Of a stretch of 64,000 nt of DNA, positions 1-13,025 are shown one piece after another. Each line of letters begins with the position of its first letter. Positions within the stretch are counted from its first letter, which is position 1. The notes under the pieces are model-generated. The model was given only the letters and a program-made list of their open reading frames with translations. It did no database searches and was not told where the DNA came from. The translations under genes were made by a program, and so were the position numbers. Source of the stretch: Voacanga thouarsii (taxonomy: Eukaryota; Streptophyta; Magnoliopsida; Gentianales; Apocynaceae); NCBI GenBank assembly GCA_026120185.1, contig JANUWF010000008.1, positions 6,882,001-6,946,000 on the forward strand, read 5' to 3'.

Positions 1-1483
1 CATGTTACATTAGTCTCAAAACAATCCTAAGACATTTAGCTACAAGTTTCTGGTCATGGGATTCTAGAATATTTGACCATTTTGTTCAGTTTAATGGTTC
101 TTCAAGTTTGCTTGAAAATTATACAAACAGAATTTCTGTTTGTTTCTTTTTTTTTTTTTTTCATACCATTAATTCTCTTTTCTTTCCCATACGACATACG
201 TGCTTTTTAATCATTTTAATGTCTTCTTTCTCATCTATACATCACATAATTCTTTGATTTTCAGACACAAGCAACTTAGTACTTTCACTTTTAAACAACA
301 CAATATCAGCAACCATGAATAACAATGTTTCATTTTCTTCAACAATTAAGTCATTTGCTATCTTATTTCCTTCTTCCATCTTTGCAGCCATGAACAATTC
401 TTTAAACCATCTTCAAAACACCTTCAAACATCATATAAAACTCCACATGCAGGCCTTCAAATGCACTGCCATACACAGCACCCCCAACAACCCCAAACAT
501 AGATATTTTCCAAACATAAATCATAATTCAAATGAATTTTCTCATAAAATTATCACCAAAACAATCCTTGTAATTTATTCTACAACTTTAATTCATGAAG
601 TACAATAATTTCTCCAAGCTTGAAATGCCTCAACCTTCTCTTCTCCTTTAGAAACTCTTTCTCTCACATTTTTCTTTTTTGCCTATTTTTCTCTATTTTT
701 CTTTCCTTTTTCCTTTCTTCTCTTTTTATTCTTGTGGCTGTCGGTTTCTTGGCTATTTTACATCCTCTCCCACTGCCATCATGGTGACAAAAAGTCACAT
801 GATCAATTGTTTAATTGGTTGGTAAAAAACTTTAAAATTTTTTAATAAATAAGCTTTATGAAAAATACTTATAAAATTCATTTCAGCCATTGAAATAAAA
901 GCATTTGGTCTCACTATCCAATCAATAAATAACACCTAAACTCAATAGCGAATTTTAAAATGCCTCTTGTCCTCTTTTGACAAAATTACCATTTTCATTA
1001 GGAAATAACTAAAATTTGGACCAATATACATTTCAATCGGAAAAACTTTTATTTCACCAATGGAATCTACAAATTTTGCTGAGTTCAATGGTGGGAGTTA
1101 AAATTTTCTATTCTTTCTCAATCCTCTTCAATTTGCAGTCAAAATCCCGTTCATGGTTAAAATTACAATAATACCCCTAAAAATTCAAATTATATCACAA
1201 TGTTTGTCTCATCGTACTGATCAATTTTTGCTTTGGGTTTATACCCAAATTCTCACTCAGTACAAAGTTGTCACCATTTGAAGTACAAAGTGCGGGTAGA
1301 ACAATCTCAAAATTTCATCTAGGTCCCTATAGTTTTAAAATTCCAATAATGCCCCTAAATATATTTATCGCACCAAAACGTTCATCTCGTTATATTGATT
1401 ATTTCTTTTTCTGGTCACTTATACAAATTCTTTTTCTATACAAAGTAGTAGCTATTTAAGGTACAAAAGTTAGGGTTATTACA
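1..1483 (-). mobile_element. Partial Tekay-like Ty3/gypsy LTR, cut by window edge
   Basis: On the minus strand the sequence begins TGTAATAACCCTAAC at 1483 and runs left out of the window. Its wording resembles the 5' halves of other Tekay-type LTRs here, such as the one at 27758: a block around 1000-1130 about an own-base-pair 'fraction of ATTTTAACTCCC/AGTGAAATAAAA' type resembles 28130-28180, and a pyrimidine-rich stretch lies at 640-730. It interrupts the Tekay LTR that resumes at 1484, so I infer a younger insertion into that LTR. The small open frame at 315-608 is low-complexity LTR sequence, not a gene. The other end and any target-site duplication lie outside the window. Confidence 0.55.
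1141..1483. repeat. Two-unit degenerate tandem repeat, about 178 bp
   Basis: Two diverged units each contain, in order, a CCCCTAAA block (1174 and 1352), a TCATCTCGT/TCATCGTAC block, and a CATTTGAAGTACAAAG or TATTTAAGGTACAAAAG block (about 1275 and 1452). The offset between matching blocks is 177-178 bp. The repeat lies at the beginning of the minus-strand LTR, where duplicated promoter-side segments are common. Confidence 0.6.
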
Positions 1484-3853
1484 CAAAGACACACACAAAA
1501 ACAAAGTATCACTTGAATAACTAAACCATCTCATGAACAATGATTCATTTAATAAATATGTAAATTATTTAGTAAATAATGTTTTTCAAGTAAATATAAA
1601 TTGATTCATAAATATTTTTCATGATAGAAACATTTCATATGTGTTCCTGGATTTATGAAATCATAAAAAGTGGGGATTGGTCACCAACAAATTATAGTAC
1701 ATAAATAAATATATATCAATTTCTTATAATAAATTTCATGCTTAATATAATTCCTCCAAGATAATCATGACTTAAAATCTAGCTCTCACCCTTCCCCAAT
1801 CTTAAGCCATCCACAATCTTCAAAATTCAAACTCAAATAATATGAAATTAACACATACATATACTTAGAAAATTCACATCAGCGCATAGAACATTTTGTT
1901 TCACAAAATATTAGTACAATAGCTGGTTATCTAACGCAGTATAGTTATCATATAAAGGCTTAATAAAATTACATTATAATATAAGCATTAAAGTACTAAA
2001 ATAATTATCTCATAATATTCCTATATCAATATTACGACAAATCAAATTGATGATATAAAGAAGATTTCATAGTTAAATCATAGTTTTCTCATTATTTTAT
2101 CAAAATAGAGTTTTAGTGAAAACAGGGTTGAATAGAGCACAATTTGGGGTAATTAGATCACCAAGAAAATCAACTTAAAATGCCATGAAGACTTACAAGA
2201 TTTAACTTCAATGTGTGGGGATAATATTGTAAAATTATCAGGTGTCTAAATATGTTAATTTAAAATTCGAAGATGATACAATGTACAATAACTCTAAAAT
2301 TCTGCTTTGACAGCGTTTTTATAAAAATTATTGAGAACAAGATACTTGGCTAAATCAAGTGATGCTAGTGGCTAGTAACTCCTAAAATAATGCTATTTTA
2401 TGTATGAAAAGTTTAGTTCAAGATTCAAAGTGAAATGGATTAGATTGGGAGTCCAAATTCACAACAAAATTAGAGTTTGTCAGTCATAGTACAGAGTAAC
2501 TTCAAAAAATCTACCAAATATGCAAATTTTATGATTCCAATGAGAATATACTCCTAAGACACAATAGAATCAAATAGAAATAGATTATAGAAAAATATAA
2601 AATTTATATTTTCGGTATTGAGACCAAAACTATTCAGATCAAGAACACCCAGCACACAAGCCTGTCTTCGAAGCAATAATTCACTATCACAACTCCTCCA
2701 ATTCACCTCCAATCACTCAAAATCCACAATACAACTTCAATAAAATATGTTAACATCAATTTCCCACTATTTTCTTCACATCAAAATCACCAAAACTAAT
2801 TTTTGCTCAAGAACAAAAAATTTGTCCAGCATGGACATTATTTGTAAAACACTAATTTGTAGGAGAAATGAGTTCAAAGTTCTTATTTTCTTGAAAACCA
2901 CTCTTAAACTCTTCAATATGAAGCTTCTAAACCCTTCAATCTTCAGTAATTAAGCAAGATTTAAGGAATTTTTGTTAAGAAAATCAAAGTAATGAGGGAG
3001 GAGAGTGGTGGTTGAAAGAGGAGAGACGAGAGAGCAAAAGAAAAAATTTCTAGGTGTGAAGCTAAGAGTAGCAGGCCAAATGAGGGCTAGGTTTGAGAAT
3101 TTTTGGTTTTTATATGTTAAATGAGCGATTTAGATTGATTAGCTTGTTCTTGAAGTAATTTTTGATAAGTAGGTTTTAATAAAATTTAAGGATAGGGATT
3201 AAAACACATCAATGATTGGGATTTAATGAGAGGTGGCAGCAACTAGGAAGGATGTGATGGTAATTTCACTCATTTAGGCATACTAGGGTTTAATGAAATC
3301 AAATAAATAAAAAAGAAACTAATCTTGTGTAAAAATAATGAGCAAAGGTTCAAAAGGTTCACATTTAAATAAAAATGATTAAAGAATAGTCAAAAGGTTC
3401 CAAGAGTTCAAAGTCTTCGTCAATTAGAAGTCAAAATTAATTAAATTTAAAAATTAAAATGGTCAAAATATTAAAATAGGGCTTTTATTTAATAAAAATC
3501 AATATTGAGTCATTTACAAAATCAATTTCACACATTTGCCCTACAAATAATATTTTTTTACCAAATAATTGCATAAAACACTTTCTAATAAATAATTCTC
3601 CATTTTAAACATAACATTAATCATTATAAAGTATCATAATATATTCACACATCTGTACACAAATTTCCTATAGAAATATTTCATTTATAAACAAAAATTA
3701 TAAAAAGTAGTTAATTAATTTAGTCAAATAATTTCTCTATAAAAATATGCAAATATTTTTATATAATATATTCAAATAAATCCGCAAATAATAATATGCT
3801 CATGAAATGCCATTTTATATGTATATGAATGCATGATTATGAGAGGTGTTGTA
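1484..3853 (-). repeat. 3' LTR of the Tekay-like element (partial)
   Basis: Homologous to 10690-13025 throughout. Examples are the CACACACAAAAA block (1487/10690), the AATTAACACATA block (1845/11125) and the AGGAGAG-rich block (3000/12195). On the minus strand it begins at 3853 with TACAACACC, a decayed TGTAACACC terminus. It stops at 1484, where an unrelated LTR begins. Its primer-distal 1.5 kb is therefore outside the window or lost. Confidence 0.8.
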
Positions 3854-5250
3854 TCCTTCCCTATTTAAAAGAATTTCGCCCTCAAAGTTGCTAATATCAT
3901 ACTTGAAACAAAGTTGGATACTTTTCTTTACCCAATCCTTAGTTTCCCAAGTCACATCTTCAATTCGATGATGTTCCCATAATACCTTAACTATAGGAAT
4001 CCTCTTATTTCTTAACTCTTTAATACTTTGCTCCAAAATTTTTACCAGTTTCTCTTCACAACTTAGATTGGGATGTAACAATAGCGGCTCATCATTCAAC
4101 ACATATTCAGGATCAAGATTATATTTCTTAAGTTGTGAAACATGAAATACATTGTGAATACTAGTTAATCCATTAGGAAGATCCAATCTATATACCACGG
4201 GTCCTATTCTATTTGTGATAAAGAGATTCCAATATATCATAGACTTAACTTTTAGCCTTTTGGATGTTTTAGGATTCCCCTACTCGGTGTCAGTTTCAAA
4301 AACACAGTATCCCTAACTTGTAATTTGAATTCCTATATTCTATTATCGACATAACTTTTCTAGCGACTCTGTACAGCTTTTAATCTTTCTTGCACCAGTT
4401 TCACCTTCTCATCCATTTCCCGAATACTGATTGCCCCATCACTGTTTTCCGGTTAATCTTCTTCCCAACCACAATACAATGGAGGTTGACATTTCTAGCC
4501 ATATAGTGCTTCAAAAGGTGCCATTGCTATTGAAGCTTGATAATTATTATTATATGCTAATTCTGCAAATAGAATACTTTCTATGTATTGATTACCAAAA
4601 TCAAGCACACAAGCTTTCAATATATCTTCCAAAATCTATATCATTTTTTTAGATTGTTTGTTTGTCTACGAGTGAGTAGATGTACTGAAACTCAGAGTTG
4701 TTCTCAATACTTCTTGAAAATTTTCCCAAAATCTAGAAATAAATTTGGGATCTCGGTCCGATATGATACTTATAGGCACTCTATGCAGCCTCAAAATCTC
4801 TTGAATATAAAATTGAGTTAGCTTTTCTGTAAAATACTTCACAGTCATAGGGATAAAATGAGCAGTCTTGGTCAAACGATCCGCAACCACACAAACTGCA
4901 TCTTTTTTATTCTTACTCACCAGTAATCTTGTGACAAAAACCAAAGTAATGCATTCCTACTTCCATTTTGGTACCAATAACGGTTGTAGCAAACTTGTCG
5001 AGTTCTTGTATTCTGCTTTCACTTTCTGACAAGTCAAATATATGGATACATGTTGAGCAATATTTCCCTTCATTCTAGGCCACCAAAACACCATCTTCAA
5101 GTCTTAATACATCTTTACTTCACCAGAATGAATGGTATATTGACTCTTATGAGTTTCTTCTATGATTTTCTTCAACTCCTCAATATTAGCCACACACAAC
5201 TTTTTGCGAAAGTACAATACTCTTTGATCATCTACTCAAAAATCTAGGTT
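3815..5250 (-). pseudogene. Degenerate integrase with Tekay-type chromodomain-like C-terminus
   Basis: Integrase inserts retrotransposon cDNA into chromosomal DNA. Read on the minus strand, the zinc-finger remnant is near 5040-5140 (CLTCQKV-like with frame breaks). A core piece at 4944-4666 includes VVADRLTKTAHFIPM (first catalytic Asp region) and SIISDRDPKF (second catalytic Asp retained). The C-terminal piece at 4240-3815 contains HNVFHVSQLKKY, then the LRNKRIPIVKVLWEHH and TWETKDW segments. The C-terminus is a chromodomain-like tail seen in Tekay/Del chromoviruses, thought to guide insertion to heterochromatin. At least three frame breaks make it non-functional. Confidence 0.8.
3854..3870 (-). 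other. Polypurine tract of the Tekay-like element
   Basis: Minus-strand AAATAGGGAAGGA lies directly before the LTR start at 3853, where plus-strand DNA synthesis is primed in this class. It overlaps the end of the integrase frame, as is usual in Tekay elements. Confidence 0.65.
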
Positions 5251-5622
5251 TTCATTTTCAAAATCTTTATCTTTGATATTGTAGAAATCTTGATTACCCA
5301 ACTAAGCATTAATAATTTCTTGCCTCAAATCAGGAATAATTCCTCAACCAAATATTCTTTTCTTCCACTTCAACTTCCATAAATAATACTTCTTGCATAG
5401 CTTGTACTTCTTGCACCCTCAATCTAGCCAATTGCACATTTCTACTTAAAGTATCTACAATAGCACTGGCTTTTCTGGGATGATAGTTAATTAGGTGTCA
5501 ATATTCTTCTAAATATTCTATCCATCTTTTGTCTCAGATTTAGATCATTTTGAGTAAATATGTGCTTCAAGCGCTTGTGATTAGTAAAAACTTCATAAGT
5601 GACTTTACAAATAATGTCTCCA

Positions 5623-6590
5623 TTACTTCAAATAAAAAACAATGGCAGCTAGCTCCAAATCATAGGTAGGATAATTGCCTTCATGAAATCTAAGCTTATG
5701 CAAAGCAGACGTGATAGCTTTTCTATTTTGCATTAACATAGCTCCCAAGCCTTCTTTTGATGCATTGGTATACAAGGAAAAATGCTTCCCTTCTTTCGAC
5801 AAATTCAACACAGGTACTGTTATAAGTCTCTTCTTTAATTCTTGAACACTTCTTTCACACTTATTACTCCACACGAATAGTGTATTCTTGTGCAACAATC
5901 GGGTCAATGGTGATGCAAGAGATGAAAATCCCTTAATAAAATGTGGATAATATCTCGCTAATCCCAAGAAATTTTGAATATTGGTGATATTCTCCGATTT
6001 CTTCCAATCAACAATTGTTTCTACTTTAATCGAGTCAACTTTAATTCCTTCTTTTGTCACCACATGCCCTAAAAAAGAAACAAAATCCAACCAAAATTTA
6101 CACTTACTAAATTTGGCATAAAGCTGATACTCTCTCAACTTTTCCAACACCAACTTCAAATGTTCTACATACTATTCTAGACTTTTGGAATATATCAAAA
6201 TATGATCCATGAAAATCACAACAAATTTATCTAGATACGGTTAGAAAGTGTGCTGTATTAAATCCATGAAAGTCGCTAGGACATTTGTTAACCTAAACAG
6301 CATCAGTACAAACTCTTAATGACCATACCGCATAGTAAACGTTGTCTTCAGTATATCCTCTTTATGGATTCGCACTTGATAGTATCTCTGTCACAAATTC
6401 AACTTGAAAAAATAGCTTAATCCTTGGAGTTGATCACATAGCTTGTCGATCAATGAAAGACGATACTTGTTCATAGTTGTCAAATTATTTAGCCCATAGT
6501 ATTCTATGCACAATCACATCATTCCATCCTTCTTCTTTACAAATAGTATCGGTGGCTCCCATAGTGGGATGCTTGGTCAGATATAACTTT
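5623..6590 (-). pseudogene. Degenerate reverse transcriptase C-terminal half and RNase H
   Basis: The frame from 6159 to 5623 (178 aa) covers the RT end and RNase H start: [19 protein letters not shown], then [20 protein letters not shown], then [13 protein letters not shown] (RNase H). Just upstream the YxDD box region reads FMDHILIYS at 6202-6210, where the family has D-D. The second catalytic Asp is His, so polymerase activity is lost even apart from the stops between 6160 and 6590. The usual [10 protein letters not shown] and Hx[12 protein letters not shown] segments are present. This is the replication enzyme of the minus-strand element. Confidence 0.82.
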
Positions 6591-6593
6591 GAC

Positions 6594-7382
6594 TCAGGAG
6601 TTCTTCAGTTGTTCCTTCAATTTTTTAAGCTTTAATGGCACTATTTGATATAGAGTCTTACAAATTAGCTCGACTCCTGGCACCAATTCAATAGTAAATT
6701 CCACCTCTTTTGGAGAAAGAAATGTTATTAGTTCTTCAGGAAAAATATCTGGGTAATCTTTCACCACAACCATACTCTCCATTGTGCATTGGTCCTTTAG
6801 CTTATTAATAAGCTATACCAGGGCTTTCTTTCCTAAAATTACATACTTCGATTCTTTCACCCAATTACCCGTAAATTCCAACACATCCTTCCCAAGTCTA
6901 ACAAATTGGACTACTTTATTCTTATAATCCATTAGAGCATGATGCTCAGGCAACTAATCCATCCTAAGAATAATGTCGTAATCCTCCAAGGTCATCACAA
7001 TCAAGTCTCCCATAAACTCCCTTTCTACACAACTAGGCACATATTTCCCAGCCTCAACTAACTTCCCTTAGGGTATGCTTACTAATAGAATATAAGGTAG
7101 TTCTATCTCATTCCATACCAAATGACATGTGGCATAATCTTTATTTATATAGGAGTAAGTAGAATTGGGATCAATCAAGACATTTACTTTACAATCTTAA
7201 ATAGTAAGCGTACCTTCAACAACTGCAGCATCAGTTCCTAGCTCAGTCCTATCTGGTGTAAACACTTTTGTCTTGACTTGAGGTTTTAGATGATTTTCCC
7301 TGTTTCTTTCATTGGCTTGATTTCCAAGTAGGTTAGGGTTTTTTGGAGCAAATTGGTTCATTTTTGGGCACATGTTCCTCAA
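6594..7382 (-). pseudogene. Degenerate protease and RT N-terminus
   Basis: Minus strand. The frame 7382-7197 starts at the zinc-knuckle remnant and runs to the protease start. The active-site segment reads LIDPNSTYSYI near 7180-7150, where Tekay proteases have DPGS or DSGS; the Gly is Asn. The downstream segment with EDYDIILRMD matches the family's LEDYDVILGMDWL. A separate open frame at 6782-6594 holds DYPDIFPEEL and EVEFTIELVPG, the conserved lead-in to RT. Stops separate the segments. Confidence 0.75.
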
Positions 7383-8348
7383 ATTATTCGGGTCACCACT
7401 ATTGTAGCACTTCTAATGATTACCCTTACTTCAACAGTCCTTTTCCAAATTAACTTTCTTTCCATAAGCATGACAACTTATTTCATTTAGAACATTCCTT
7501 GTTAGGTTAGTGCGGGTTTACTTTCCCTTGTTATTCTATTGATGCCCAAACGACCTCTTTACCAAAATTTTTTTGATAGGAGGTGAAACCTTACTTGCAA
7601 ACTAGTTTCTGTCTTCCTTTTTCAGTTCTTATTGCACCATCCATAGTAGAAGAATAGGAACTTGGTTGAAAAGGAGTAAGTGCTCTTCTCAACTCCGGCC
7701 TCAATCCCTTCACAAATTGCCAGGTTTAGTTCTATTATGTATCCACCAAATGGTTATAATACTTTGATAATTAATTGAATTGAGCGACATATTGTGACAC
7801 TATCATGCTTCCTTCAAATTATACAATTCATCTTCATGCTTCTCTACAACCTACTATAGTATATATTCATCTCTGAATAGGATCACAGATGTATCCCAAC
7901 TCCAGTTCGTCCCGCTCTATTCCCAAGCCTCTCAAATATAAGTCCACTAATCGTGTATCAGCTTCAAAGGCAAAAAGCAACAAACTTCACCATTCTTTCT
8001 TCTGAATGTTACAAGGTTAAAAAAAATGTTATTTAGGCTTTCAAGCCGTGCCTCCACCTGTTGATCTTGTTCAGCTTCGCCCATGAACAATGGAGGTTGA
8101 AACTTCAGAAAGCGCTATAACACTTCATCTTCACTTTGGGGTTCCTTCCATTTCTACAAATTCTACAGTATTGCAATCATCTTCCCAAAAATTTGATTCA
8201 CTGAAACTTCTTTAGTCACCTCAACTTCTACAGCTTTCTCTTCATACACACTTGGTGGTGGGTTCACCATCGGAGTAGTTCTGCGAGCCAGTTGCTCCAT
8301 AGTGGAAGCTCCATTAGTGCATGTTGTTGAGCAAGTCTTAGGAGGCAT
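7383..8348 (-). pseudogene. Degenerate gag of the Tekay-like element
   Basis: The likely gag start is MPPKTC at 8348 on the minus strand; MPPK/MPPR starts are common in this clade. A recognisable piece near 8130-8040 reads FLKFQPPLFMGEAEQDQQVEARLE, the gag core lead-in. A zinc-knuckle remnant near 7420-7380 reads CYNSGDPNNLRNMC, with the second Cys and the His of CCHC replaced. Numerous stops and shifts interrupt it. Gag would package RNA and form the particle. Confidence 0.7.
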
Positions 8349-8643
8349 CTTCGCACCAAACATACAGTTCGTATCACTACTATGTCTATGTATCCTTAGT
8401 TATGCATGCATGATACATGTTCATCACATATAATATCAAATAATCACAAACTCAAATATTCATAGGAGACAGCTCAAATATACCAACAAAATACACATTA
8501 TATTTTTACATAATCACGATAGAAACAAGGCATCTCAAAGATGTTCATTAACTTTGATTCAAAAGAAATACTTGAAAGAAACATAATAAAGGGAAAGAAA
8601 ATACACAAATATTTCTCAAATTCCTAAATTTACTCGAAGCTCA

Positions 8644-9037
8644 CTCCTCATCATCCGAATCTCTGATGACAAAGAAATATGTGTCTACACCCTCGCATGG
8701 GTTCTCTTCCTTATCCTCAGAATCCTCAGTAAGATCTATGACCTCAAAGTTACTGAAGGTGTCACTATTGAAGTTTTCAAGACTTATCTTCTTCCTAACT
8801 TGTTGGCTTCCGGATTCTCAAAGTCTAGCTCTCCTAAGCCATCACCCTCAGCTGCTTGGGCTTTTCGTCTAGCTCGAGTTCAAAGTTTATTGAATCCCCA
8901 GAGTTATCAGTCTTGAAAACATTAGGGAGGAGTCTAAAGGTCCACAGAGTTGAATTCGAGTCCAACAGTTCAAGATCAATCACTATTTGTCTTGGAGGGT
9001 TTAGAGTTTTGCAGGCTGTTTGTCTCATGCAAACCAT
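8644..9037 (-). pseudogene. Acidic leader ORF remnant upstream of gag
   Basis: Between the primer site and gag, a minus-strand open frame (9037-8834, 67 aa) runs through IDLELLDSNS and INFELELDEKPK. After frame breaks, acidic coding-like sequence continues to a terminal IRDSDDEE followed by TGA at about 8644. I do not recognise a domain. Similar acidic ORFs sit in the same place in the elements at 17354-17731 and 34017-40765; the latter ends LDSEDDE, so a shared feature is likely. Confidence 0.45.
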
Positions 9038-9150
9038 CCTACCTAAAACACAAGTTCACTTATTATAAGAATCCAGAATATATCTAAAATCTATCCTAGT
9101 TATCTAAGGATAATCCCTCTTAATAGTCATTCTCACACTAAACCTAGTAC

Positions 9151-9161
9151 TTTGATACCAT
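9151..9161 (-). other. Primer binding site, tRNA-iMet type (degenerate)
   Basis: Plus-strand CTTTGATACCA is the reverse complement of TGGTATCAAAG, a near match to the plant initiator-Met site TGGTATCAGAG. It lies two bases from the LTR that starts at 9164, which identifies the right LTR as the 5' LTR of a minus-strand element. Confidence 0.75.
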
Positions 9162-9163
9162 CT

Positions 9164-12100
9164 GTAACACTCCACAATCATAAGGCCCAAATAATTGCAG
9201 ATGTCACACATCTAAATAACAAAAACTAAATAAAGAAAATATGCGAGACTTAAGAAAAATACTTAAATAAAAATATTGCAACGCTTCCAAAATAATATAT
9301 AAAATCCTAAAGTAAGGTAACATCTCAATTTAATAGTCAACTTAATGTCCAACTCAATCCTCAACAACATCTATAGAGTAAATATCCATAACATAATACA
9401 TCAAAGCCAAAACATAATTTCCATATCAGTCATTTAGTCTTGCTTTTAAGCAAAACGGATATGGAGTAATAAAATTTTGTGTTTCCAAAAAAACAATACA
9501 CATGATATTTCATGGGAGATTTAAATGACCAAAAAAATATATATTATTTAATTTATTTTTAGGAAAAGAAATTCTTTCTCAAGAACATAGTTTAATCACA
9601 TCAATCACATTACCCGTATTAAGCTTTACCATTAAGATCGCAACATGCGATCTAAACATAACAACACATATTTCAAAATCAACGTTTTGAATATCACATA
9701 TCAAAATTCAAGTTCTAATCTCACATCATTTGCTGATAGGATCTTGTCCCATCAATAATAATAATAATAATACACTAAAGGATCTCAATCCAATCGACAA
9801 CATCAACATTATAGGATTTCAATCCTATGAACATGATAATATATAAACATATGATTAACCTGGTGTATTCACCACAATTAATCATACAATAACTATCATT
9901 ATAGTTGGCCTTACAGCCTGAATGTTCCACGTCCAATCTCTATTTTTCCCAATGAAAAATGTGCGATTTGTTAAGGACAATTAAACATCAAATATTGTCA
10001 CCTCGCAAAAAAAGAGACTACTATCCGGAGGAGGCCTCCAATTGAATAGCGTTCTCAAACTCGTACAAGTTAGTATAAGTGCAAAGTCCCTTTGAGTACT
10101 CAAGAATCACATATGCGACACAGTGCCTAACGAATAGATTAGTGCAATGCATGTTTAAAAAACAAGCTCAATCCCTCTAAAAAGATTTCACAAACATTCT
10201 TGAAAATATTTAATATACAAAATACTCCCAAGTTTAAATAATATAGTCCGTAAATTCCAAATCACATCATAGGATTTTATCTATTCTAAGATTTCATAAA
10301 CATATAGCTCATAAATACCAAAAATAGGTTTTATATTACATGAATTTAATGATTCAAAAATACACATTGTGTTTCGCAACTCATTTATACATGATAATTT
10401 GCAATTCTAAATGCTCAATAAAATAATGCAAGATTTTATACTCAACATCGCATATACACATATAATTTCCCAATAATAAAGCATAATTAAATATTTCATA
10501 ATCAATAATTCACTATTTACTTCACAATAAAGCAACATGCTCACAATAAACAATTTCCATTCAAGAATCATACATACATACATACATACATACATACATA
10601 CATACATACATACATACATACATACATACATACATACATACATACATACATACATACATACATACATACATACATACATACATACATAGGCACACACAAA
10701 AATAATTAACAAAATATCACTTGTATAACTAAATAGTCTCATTAACAATAACTCTCAAATAAATAAGTAAATTAATTCATAAATAATAATTTTCAAATAA
10801 ATATAAATTGATTTATAAAAAATTTTCATGATTGAAAAATTTCATATGTGTTCCTAGCTTTATGAAATCATAAATGCGGGGATTTACCTTAAAGCCAAGC
10901 AAAATAGAAAAATCCAACTTAAATTTGTGGATTGTATCCTTGGTGACCAATAAATTCTAGCGCATAAATAAATATATATCAATTTTCTATAATAAATTCC
11001 ATACTTAATATAATTGCTCCAAGATTATCATGACTTAAGAGATTCTAATCCTAAAATCTAACTCTCACAATTCTCCAATATCAAATAATATACAATCTTC
11101 AAAATTTAAACTCAAATAATATGAAATTAACACATAAATATATTCAGCAAATTCATATTAGCACATAGAACATTTAATTTCACAAAGTATTAGAACATTA
11201 ACTAGTTGTCAAACGTAGTATAGTTATCATATAAACACTTAATGCAATCATATTATAATATAAGTATCAAAGTACTAAACTAATCACGTCATAATATTCC
11301 TATATCAATACTATATCAGAACACAGTTTTGGGCAATTAGATCATCAAGTAAATCAACTCAAATTGCCATAAAAATTTACAGGATATAACTTTAATATGT
11401 GGAATGAGATAGTAAAAATTTCATCAAATTATCAGGTGTCTAAGGATGTTAATTTAATGCTAAAAAATGACGCAGTGCACAGTAACTCTGAAATTCTGTT
11501 TTGGCAGCATTTTTGTAGAGCTTACTGAGAACAATCTACTTGGCCAAATCAATTAATTCTAGTGTCTAATTACTCTTAAAACAATATATTTTTATGTGTA
11601 AAAATTTTAATTCAAGATTCAAAGTGAAATGGGTTAAATAGGGGGTCCAAATTCCCAACAAAATCAGAGTTCATCAGTCACAGCAACTTCAAAAATTCAT
11701 ATAAAATCAACCACATGTGGAAATTACATGATTCAATGAGAAAATACTCCAAAGATATAGTAGAATCAAATAGAAAAAGAAAATAGCAAAATCCCCAATA
11801 TATATTTTTGGTATTGAGACGAAAACTATTCAGATCAAACATACCCAGCACATGGGCTTATCTCCCTAGCAACAATTCATCATCATAACTCCTTCAATTC
11901 ACCATGAATCACTCAAAATCCACAACACAACTTCAATACAACATGTTAAAATCAATTTCTCACCATTTTCTCTACATCAAAATCACCAAAACTGATTTTT
12001 GCTCAAGAACACAAAATCTGTCCAGTAAGGACTTTATTTATAAAACATGAATTTACAAGAGAAATGAGTTCAAAACTTTTGTCTTCTTGAAGATCACTCT

Positions 12101-13025
12101 TAAACACTTTCAATATGTAGCTTCTAAACACTTTAATATTTAGTAATTAAGTAAGATTTATAGAGTTTGTGTGAAGACAATCAAAGTAACGAGGGAGGAG
12201 AGTGGCGGTTGAAGGAGGAGAGAAGGGAGAGCAAAAGAAAAAATTTCTAAGTGTGAAGCTTAGGGTGGCCAGCCAAATAAGGGTTAGGTCTCAGAAATTT
12301 TGGTTTTTTTATTAAATGAATAATTTAGATTGATTAACTTGTTCTTGAAGTAATTTTTGATGATTAAGATTTAATAAAATTTAAGGGTGGAGATTAAAAC
12401 ATATAAGGGGTTGGGATTTAATGATACTACTAGGGAGGATGTGATGATAATTTCACTCATTTAGGCACATTAGGGTTTAATAAATAAAAAAAAAAAGTCT
12501 TGTGTAAAAATAATGAGCAAAGGTTTAAAAGGTTCACATTTAAGTACAAATGATTAAAGAATAGTCAAAAAGTTCAAAGAGTTTAAAGTCTTGGTCAATT
12601 AGAAGTTAAAATTAATTAAAATCAAAAATTAAAATTGTCAAAATATTGAAATAGGGCTTTTATTTATTAAAAAATTACATTGGATCTTTTATAAAACCGA
12701 TTTCTCACATTTCCCCTAATAACTCTGTTTTTCACCAAATAATTGCATAAAACACTTTCTAATAAATAGTTCCCTATTCCAGACATAAAATTAATCACTA
12801 TAAAGTATCACAATATATTCACACAAGTGTACACAAATTTCCTACGCAAATATTTCATCTATGAAAAAATAGTATAAAAAGTGGTCAACAAATATTCAAA
12901 TAAATTTTCTATAAAAATATGCAAATATTCTCATATAATATATTCAAATAAATCCCCAAATAATAATATACTCATGAAAAGCCATTTCATATATATATAA
13001 ATGCATGATTATTACAGGTGTTATA
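9164..13025 (-). repeat. 5' LTR of the Tekay-like element (complete, 3.86 kb)
   Basis: On the plus strand it begins TGTAACACTCC and ends GGTGTTATA, the inverted termini typical of this family with one decayed base. It pairs with 1484-3853. It contains a 120-bp CATA microsatellite that is absent from the left copy. No internal open frame deserves gene status. Confidence 0.85.
10569..10688. repeat. (CATA)30 microsatellite
   Basis: Thirty uninterrupted CATA units. It lies within the 5' LTR; in the other LTR the homologous point is next to the 1483 junction. The minus-strand open frame made of MYVC repeats is an artefact of the tetranucleotide array. Confidence 0.97.

Larger units (their letters stand above)
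1484..13025 (-). mobile_element. Tekay-like Ty3/gypsy retrotransposon, degenerate
   Basis: A minus-strand LTR retrotransposon. The partial left LTR (1484-3853) and complete right LTR (9164-13025) share long collinear stretches, for example 1485-3800 with 10690-13000. Between them lies 5.3 kb of gag, protease, RT, RNase H and integrase remnants in the usual gypsy order. A tRNA-Met primer-site complement next to the right LTR and a purine tract next to the left LTR fix the orientation. The integrase C-terminus carries the LRNK..IPIVKVLW..H..E..TWE pattern of Tekay/Del chromoviruses. Every coding domain has stops or frameshifts, so the copy is dead. The missing 1.5 kb of the left LTR was displaced by the insertion at 1483. 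Confidence 0.85.

Noticed and set aside
315..608. 97-aa open frame near the window start
   Set aside because: Low-complexity sequence within an LTR on the opposite strand, with no protein signature.
10407..10748. MYVC-repeat protein
   Set aside because: Produced entirely by the CATA microsatellite.
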